The notes beneath the pieces are model-generated. The model did not search any database and was not told where the DNA came from. It saw only the letters and a program-made list of their open reading frames with translations. DNA of 64,000 nucleotides from a bacterium (GTDB lineage Bacteria; Chloroflexota; Anaerolineae; Caldilineales; Caldilineaceae): NCBI GenBank assembly GCA_016124945.1, contig WGMT01000088.1:28105-92104 (forward strand), written 5' to 3'. The position numbers were made by a program, and so were the translations under genes. Every line of letters starts with the position of its first letter. Position 1 is the stretch's first letter. Shown here piece after piece: positions 58,997 to 64,000 of the stretch.

Positions 58997-61900
58997 ATGC
59001 CAATTCTAACCACAGAAAAACGAGACCACTTCGATCGTCTCTTCGCCGAATTTGCCCGCACCTACCCACATACGCCCGATGGCCAACGTCACATCGAAGG
59101 CTATGCCGTCGGACGCCAATCCGCCCAGGAGAACTGGTCTGCGGTCAAGCGGATGGCCGAGCGTGGCGAAGACGTCACCGACGCCGTGTTGCTCAAACTG
59201 CTCCCGTACAGTGATTCCAAGAATAACCGGGAAAAGGGCGCCTGGATCCACCTGGCCCCTACCATCAACGGGGATATCAAGAAATGGTACGAGAACGCCG
59301 GGTGGACAAAGCCCGAAGATTGGCCCAGGGTGACGCGGGCGATTTTCGAGTTTGTCCAGCGCTGCGTCGATCATCCTGAACAACTGGCCGCAGCCTGCCT
59401 GGAATTTGCGCAACGCCCCTACGCCAAAGGGTTTCAATCCGGCACCCTCTCGCCTGTCCTCAACGCGCTGCGCCCCGACGACTTCGTACTAATCAACAAC
59501 AAGCCACGCGACGCCATCAACTACTTTGCCGACGCATCCATCGATCAGGCGCTCACTGACTATCCCCAGGCCAATCAGATCGGTCATCAATTGGTGGACA
59601 CCCTCGCACGCGATCTGGTACTCGAAGTTGCGCCGCATCTGCGTCCGGCTGACGTTTTCGATATGTTCAGTCACTGGTTACGGGCGGTGAAACATTTTCG
59701 TTACCAGAACGTGAACTACTGGAAGGTCGCACCCGGCAAAAATGCCTGGCAGTGGGCGGAATGGCAGCAGGAAGGCTTTGCCGCCATCGGCTGGGATGCC
59801 CTCGGCGACATCTGCGAATTGAGTCGGAGCGAGTATGAGGAACGAAGAGATCAGCTAGCGCAGCAGCATAAGGATTATAGCTCAGTAGGTATGGATCAGG
59901 TATGGCGCTTCGTCCACGAAATCAAAGAAGGGGATCGCATCATTGCCAATCAAGGCAAGAGCCTTGTGCTGGGCATCGGCACCGTCGTCGGACCGCCTTA
60001 TTTCGTCGAAGGGGAGATACAGCGTCACCGTTTTCCGGTGGAATGGGACGATCTGCAACCGCGAGCCGTTAACGAGTATGGCTGGCGGCGCACCTTAATC
60101 CAATTAGATCGCGACAAGTACGAGTCGATCTTGCAGGCGGTGGTCTATGATGGCGAGATTCAGCTTGGGAATCGACCAGTGCGGCTTATTCAAAAGATGG
60201 AGCAGATCCGAGAGGGTGCGGAGATAACGTACGAGATAAATGAACTTGCACCGCCATTTGATCATCTCTTCGCAAATCGTGAGGAAGCGGAGTGGGCCTT
60301 TGATCTGATGGCGCATGCACTACATCAACTCGGAATTGAGGATCCCGAAAACCAAATCTTCGTGACATCACTGCCAAGCACGTATGGCGCCCGCACAATT
60401 CGATTGTTATACGGGAACTGGGTCATACTCGGTTTCTGCGGGCGCTCTTTACAACGCGTGGGGACAGAGATCATCCTCTTCAATGAAGAAGCAGCGGAGT
60501 TTCAGCAGTACAAAGTCTTCGATTTTTCACAAGGAGAGGATGAACCGAGCGCTGGTCTGTATGCCATCCCCTACGAAGTGGTTCGACAACAACAATCTAA
60601 GATTTTGGAGAATTTTGACAACGTCTGTGTGCATGTCCTTGGACGATTTGGCCATTGGAATGCAGCAAACAAACGCAGTGGTCACTGGCCTGTCATTACC
60701 GAGGCGATCTTGAATCCAGAGATGCGTTCTGTCCTTTTCCAAAACGGGCTAACAGAAGATGGACAACTTCGCATCGAAGGTGCTACTGGCGTCGCTCCAG
60801 ACACCGCCTTCACGAAGAAGACATTTCATCTGCTATCCCAGATCCACGACAGCCCCACCATGGAGTTCTATCAGGAACACAAGGATGGCTTCCTCGAGTA
60901 TGTTGAGAAGCCATTTAAGCGTGTTTTTCAAACTGTCTCTGAACGATTGCCAACTTCTGTTTTGCGGTTGATGGAGACGGAAAAGTATTTATTTGGGCGT
61001 TTTCCCAAGAATGATTTTGGTCAGGGAGGCACTTGGGACTTCTACTGGGGCGCGATTTATCCCAAAGGCAGTAAACGGTCTGAGGATGCGCAGCTCGCTA
61101 TGTCGATCAGGCACGACTTGTTCAAATTCGGCTTTTCTATCGGACACTACGCCGATGAACAGCGTCGTCGTTTCGAGCGCAACTGCGCCCGCCATTTCAA
61201 CAGCCTCAAAAACATTCTTGCTGACGCGCTAAGCGACGAACACTTCGTCTTCGGTCCTCAGGCTGAGTACCAGCTACAGCCCAGTGGCAAAGTCATCCAC
61301 CCTGCAATGCTCACCTGGACTGATTTCTTGCAGACACCATCGAGCGCAGGCTATGAAGCGTTTTACGTTCTGCCTCGTGTTGACGTTTTGCAGCTAGGTG
61401 AGGAAGAACTGGTGCAAACAGTGCTGCGTACACATATGCGCCTGTTTCCACTGGTCCTGCTGGCTACCGAGGAAGATCCACTCCCAGCGATTCGCGCCTA
61501 CCACGAAGAGATTGGCGTGGAACCCGATACAGATCTAGAGGCCGACGCACCAACGCCCGTTCCATACAGTAGCGATGATTTCTTAGCGAAGACCTACCTG
61601 ACCACACATAAGGCGCGTGAACTGCGCGAACTTCTCCTCGACCGAAAGCAGATGATCTTGTACGGACCGCCAGGCACCGGAAAGAGCTTTGTCGCGCAGT
61701 ACCTGGCAAAATGGCTGACCAATCTGGCGGAGCCATCGTCGGATCGCGTTGAAATGGTTCAGTTTCACCCGGCCTACGGCTACGAAGACTTCATCGAAGG
61801 CATTCGCGCCGAAAGCTTTGAAACGCAGGATGGACATCATGCGGTCAGCTATCCAACTCGGCCTGGATTGTTCGTGCAGTTCTGTCGACGGGCGGCCCTG

Positions 61901-62431
61901 GCAGACGCCGAACAGCCCCATGTCTTCATCATCGACGAGATCAACCGTGGCAACATCGCCCGCATCTTCGGCGAACTGATGCTGTTGCTCGAATACCGAG
62001 ATCGCGATGTACCTCTGCCCTATTCAGGCGAACGTTTCAAGATCCCCTCGAATGTCTACCTGATCGGCACCATGAACACAGCGGATCGGTCGATTGCCCT
62101 GGTCGACTTCGCGCTCCGTCGCCGTTTCCACTTCGCTCACTTCGCCGCCGACCCCGATCTCTTCGCCCGCTGGTTGGCATCGAACCCAGTAGAACCAGCC
62201 TACTTGGAACCCCTCTATCGGCGATTGGCAACCGAGGCAATCGACGATCCCAATTTCGCCATCGGCCCCAGCTACTTCATGAAGCCCAATCTGACCGAAG
62301 GAAAGCTTGAACGCATCTGGCGTTACAGCATTGAGCCGTACCTGGCCGAGTACTACATCGACCAACCTAATAAAGCAGCCGCCTGGCATTGGGATGGCGA
62401 TATTGTCAAAGGGTTGCGGGGGCAGGCATGA
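58997..62431 (+). CDS. mcrB: McrB-like AAA+ GTPase of a type IV restriction system, with EVE-like domain
   Basis: A 1144-residue McrB-type protein. Residues 1-230 are an unplaced N-terminal domain. About 240-375 (YWKVAPGKNAWQWAEWQQEGFAAIGWD...GDRIIANQGKSLVLGIGTVVG) resembles an EVE domain, a reader of modified bases. A region with similarity to DUF2461-type sequences follows. The AAA+ motor occupies about 870-1110: Walker A GPPGTGKS (890-897), DEINRGNIARIFGE (980 on), GTMNTADRSIALVDFALRRRF with the McrB-specific MNTADRS signature. It should use GTP to translocate DNA bearing modified cytosines and recruit McrC, whose gene overlaps by 4 bp. Confidence 0.9.
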   Translation: MPILTTEKRDHFDRLFAEFARTYPHTPDGQRHIEGYAVGRQSAQENWSAVKRMAERGEDVTDAVLLKLLPYSDSKNNREKGAWIHLAPTINGDIKKWYENAGWTKPEDWPRVTRAIFEFVQRCVDHPEQLAAACLEFAQRPYAKGFQSGTLSPVLNALRPDDFVLINNKPRDAINYFADASIDQALTDYPQANQIGHQLVDTLARDLVLEVAPHLRPADVFDMFSHWLRAVKHFRYQNVNYWKVAPGKNAWQWAEWQQEGFAAIGWDALGDICELSRSEYEERRDQLAQQHKDYSSVGMDQVWRFVHEIKEGDRIIANQGKSLVLGIGTVVGPPYFVEGEIQRHRFPVEWDDLQPRAVNEYGWRRTLIQLDRDKYESILQAVVYDGEIQLGNRPVRLIQKMEQIREGAEITYEINELAPPFDHLFANREEAEWAFDLMAHALHQLGIEDPENQIFVTSLPSTYGARTIRLLYGNWVILGFCGRSLQRVGTEIILFNEEAAEFQQYKVFDFSQGEDEPSAGLYAIPYEVVRQQQSKILENFDNVCVHVLGRFGHWNAANKRSGHWPVITEAILNPEMRSVLFQNGLTEDGQLRIEGATGVAPDTAFTKKTFHLLSQIHDSPTMEFYQEHKDGFLEYVEKPFKRVFQTVSERLPTSVLRLMETEKYLFGRFPKNDFGQGGTWDFYWGAIYPKGSKRSEDAQLAMSIRHDLFKFGFSIGHYADEQRRRFERNCARHFNSLKNILADALSDEHFVFGPQAEYQLQPSGKVIHPAMLTWTDFLQTPSSAGYEAFYVLPRVDVLQLGEEELVQTVLRTHMRLFPLVLLATEEDPLPAIRAYHEEIGVEPDTDLEADAPTPVPYSSDDFLAKTYLTTHKARELRELLLDRKQMILYGPPGTGKSFVAQYLAKWLTNLAEPSSDRVEMVQFHPAYGYEDFIEGIRAESFETQDGHHAVSYPTRPGLFVQFCRRAALADAEQPHVFIIDEINRGNIARIFGELMLLLEYRDRDVPLPYSGERFKIPSNVYLIGTMNTADRSIALVDFALRRRFHFAHFAADPDLFARWLASNPVEPAYLEPLYRRLATEAIDDPNFAIGPSYFMKPNLTEGKLERIWRYSIEPYLAEYYIDQPNKAAAWHWDGDIVKGLRGQA

Positions 62432-63621
62432 ACGACGAGGTGACAATCCACCTTCGTGAATATGAGTCGATAGAGACAGACGCGCTGTCGCCAGAGCAGG
62501 CGCGCTTGCTGTCAACGCAGTTTCAGCGCTACCTGTCTGTTATGCCAACCTGGAGCGGAAGGGCCATCATACGCGCTCAGCAATATGTCGGCGTCATTGC
62601 GTTGGACGGTATCCGCATTCTGATCCACCCGAAAGTGCCGCTAGACAATCTGTTTTACATGCTTACCTACGCCTACGACTTACCTGAATTCCGGCAAGAG
62701 CAAACCGAACTCGCCGCCGCCGAAGACCTTTTCGAGTTCATTGTCGATATCTTCGTTCGTCAGGTAGATTCACTCTTGCGCTCTGGTATACACCGCGCCT
62801 ATGTCGATTTTGAGGAAAACGACCGCTACTTGCGCGGGCGACTGCTCATGGCCCAGCATCTCCGCCGCAATCTGGTGCGCCGCGACCGTGTCTATCAACA
62901 GCGCAATGAATACACAGACGATGTTCTGGAGAATCAGATCTTGCGGCATACCCTGGATCTGCTGAGTCGACAAAGCTACCGCCAATCGTCTCTGCGTCAA
63001 CGACTGCGCCGGACGCTTTCTGCCTTTGTCCATCTTGAACCGACGCACATTCAACCGTCAGACTGCATCCGTGTCCACTATAATCGGCTCAACGAACGCT
63101 ATCGCAGCCGCATCAACCTGGCCCATCTGCTCCTCCAACATCTCTCGTTAGAAGGACGTGCCGGCAGCCAACGCTTCTTTGCCTTCCTTTTTGACATGAA
63201 CCAGCTCTTTGAACTCTTTATTGCGCACTATCTCAAAGAAAAATTCACCGCCCATCCCACCCTGAGCGTTGAAATCCAGCCCGACATCTGGTTGGATACA
63301 GCGCGACGCGAGAAAGGCCGTCCTGACCTGATTCTGCGCAACAACCAGCAGCGTCTCCTCATCATGGACACCAAGTACAAGACCTTTGATGGCTCACCCA
63401 GCGAAAGCGACCGCAATCAGATGGTGACGTACTGCCACACCATGGATCTGTCCCACAGCCTGCTCATCTACGCCGACGCTCGGTCCGTCGATCACCGCAG
63501 TGAGTTTCGTGGCATCTTTCTTCGTGCCCTATCTCTGCCACTGAACGGGGGCCTTGATGAACTTCGTCAGCGCAGCGAGTCCTTCGTTGGGCAGTTGACG
63601 AGACTACCGCAACTGTTTTGA
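62428..63621 (+). CDS. mcrC: McrC-like nuclease subunit
   Basis: A 397-residue partner of McrB. N-terminal McrC domain (EYESIE, GVIALDGIRILIHPKV, NLFYMLTYAYDLPEF) and a PD-(D/E)XK nuclease: D300 in GRPDLIL and D314-x-K316 in IMDTKYK. ATG at 62428 overlaps the McrB stop (ATGA), giving coupled translation. It cuts DNA once the McrB motor delivers it. Nothing suggests decay. Confidence 0.92.
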   Translation: MNDEVTIHLREYESIETDALSPEQARLLSTQFQRYLSVMPTWSGRAIIRAQQYVGVIALDGIRILIHPKVPLDNLFYMLTYAYDLPEFRQEQTELAAAEDLFEFIVDIFVRQVDSLLRSGIHRAYVDFEENDRYLRGRLLMAQHLRRNLVRRDRVYQQRNEYTDDVLENQILRHTLDLLSRQSYRQSSLRQRLRRTLSAFVHLEPTHIQPSDCIRVHYNRLNERYRSRINLAHLLLQHLSLEGRAGSQRFFAFLFDMNQLFELFIAHYLKEKFTAHPTLSVEIQPDIWLDTARREKGRPDLILRNNQQRLLIMDTKYKTFDGSPSESDRNQMVTYCHTMDLSHSLLIYADARSVDHRSEFRGIFLRALSLPLNGGLDELRQRSESFVGQLTRLPQLF

Positions 63622-63624
63622 TAC

Positions 63625-63696
63625 GATCCGGATTTCCATGAAGTCGACGAAGACAGCGCCGAGTGGCTGGCCATGTTTCACTGGTGGTCTGCCTGA
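63625..63696 (+). pseudogene. Short coding-like remnant
   Basis: Read from 63625, the codons give DPDFHEVDEDSAEWLAMFHW and then WSA before TGA. The composition is protein-like, but no start codon or upstream part exists. It may be the 3' end of a gene whose remainder was replaced by the McrBC block. Confidence 0.35.
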
Positions 63697-63718
63697 GCGT
63701 AGACAACGATATTGCTTT

Positions 63719-63768
63719 TTGTTACAATTTCACCATACTTATAGTTATTGATAGCGATTTTGTAACAA
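63719..63768. promoter_or_regulatory. Inverted repeat upstream of the AbiEi-like gene
   Basis: TTGTTACAA (63719-63727) and TTGTAACAA (63760-63768) are exact reverse complements, 32 bp apart, ending 12 bp before the start codon. AbiE-type antitoxins repress their own operon through inverted repeats placed like this. The spacer is AT-rich and could hold a promoter. Confidence 0.55.
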
Positions 63769-63780
63769 CAGGTACTGATA

Positions 63781-64000
63781 ATGGCTGACCACTATGAGCG
63801 CATTCTCCAACTTGCTGATCAACAGGGCATCCTACGTACGCGTGATCTTTTGGACCACAATATCCCTCGCGTCTACCTGCAACGGCTGGTCGAGAGAGGA
63901 GATCTGGAACGTATTGAGCGCGGGCTGTACAGACGCCCAGAGGCCGAGGTCAGCCTCTATCATTCCCTGGCCGCCGTCTCCAGGCGAGTGCCGGCAGGGA
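63781..64000 (+). CDS. AbiEi-type antitoxin/transcriptional regulator, 5' part
   Basis: The first 73 codons of a type IV antitoxin of the AbiEi family: HYERILQLADQQGILRTRDL, then VYLQRLVERGDLERIERGLY, the winged helix-turn-helix of this family, then SLYHSLAAVSRRVPAG where the window ends. The partner nucleotidyltransferase toxin AbiEii should follow outside the window. It continues the defence island. Confidence 0.85.
   Translation, partial: MADHYERILQLADQQGILRTRDLLDHNIPRVYLQRLVERGDLERIERGLYRRPEAEVSLYHSLAAVSRRVPAG

Overview
The window is about 58% GC (estimate by eye) and looks like a chromosomal segment of a Chloroflexota bacterium, probably of the Caldilineae/Anaerolineae type. That is an inference from content: stacked ABC importers with LacI and IclR regulators, glycosidases, Tat-type lipoprotein binding proteins, a BTAD/SARP regulator relic, a CHAT-FGE protein and heptamer repeat arrays. 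No rRNA, tRNA or CRISPR array was seen.

Layout. (1) 1-2360: 3' end of an M81/MlrC-like peptidase gene, then a decayed BTAD-family regulator (in-frame stop, frameshift, lost 3' end). (2) 2365-14721, minus strand: LacI regulator, peptide-type ABC binding protein, GH42 beta-galactosidase, a second glycosidase-like protein, two permeases and two ATPases. A perfect 24-bp palindrome lies between regulator and operon, and inverted heptamer arrays sit at three gene junctions. (3) 15208-31620, plus strand: IclR regulator and a long catabolic operon with a ThDP enzyme, sugar isomerase/epimerase, peptide-type importer, two ceramidase-like amidohydrolases, class III aminotransferase, a split ThDP decarboxylase, and several dehydrogenases. 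(4) 31714-41111, minus strand: metallo-beta-lactamase, GH127 arabinofuranosidase with a sugar ABC importer and its own LacI with a perfect palindrome, an SDR and a Gfo/Idh oxidoreductase.

(5) 41344 to the end, plus strand: a defence island. It starts with a DISARM-like set: a very long helicase with a DUF1998-like region and a C-terminal nuclease-like domain, an SNF2 helicase resembling DrmD, and a 1486-residue adenine methylase resembling DrmMI. A Phd/YefM antitoxin and an unknown small protein lie between the helicases and the methylase. Next come a CHAT protease-transmembrane-FGE protein, a TPR protein, McrB (with an EVE-like domain) and McrC, and the start of an AbiEi-type antitoxin.

Two features stand out. 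First, the CHAT-FGE gene ends in a diversity-generating retroelement variable region (57311-57425), with its template repeat 380 bp downstream (57691-57816). They differ at 15 positions, 14 of them adenines in the template, two of them silent. No reverse transcriptase gene is in the window, so diversification must act in trans, from beyond the right edge, or be fossil. Second, the methylase gene contains, in frame, a repeat-bounded insertion (51834-52396). Another frame of that insertion encodes a complete four-helix-bundle protein of the 23S rRNA intervening-sequence family, the same structural class as the DGR accessory protein Avd. The likely overall picture is a saprophytic heterotroph with catabolic operons beside a large antiphage locus that includes a hypervariable membrane-anchored protease sensor.
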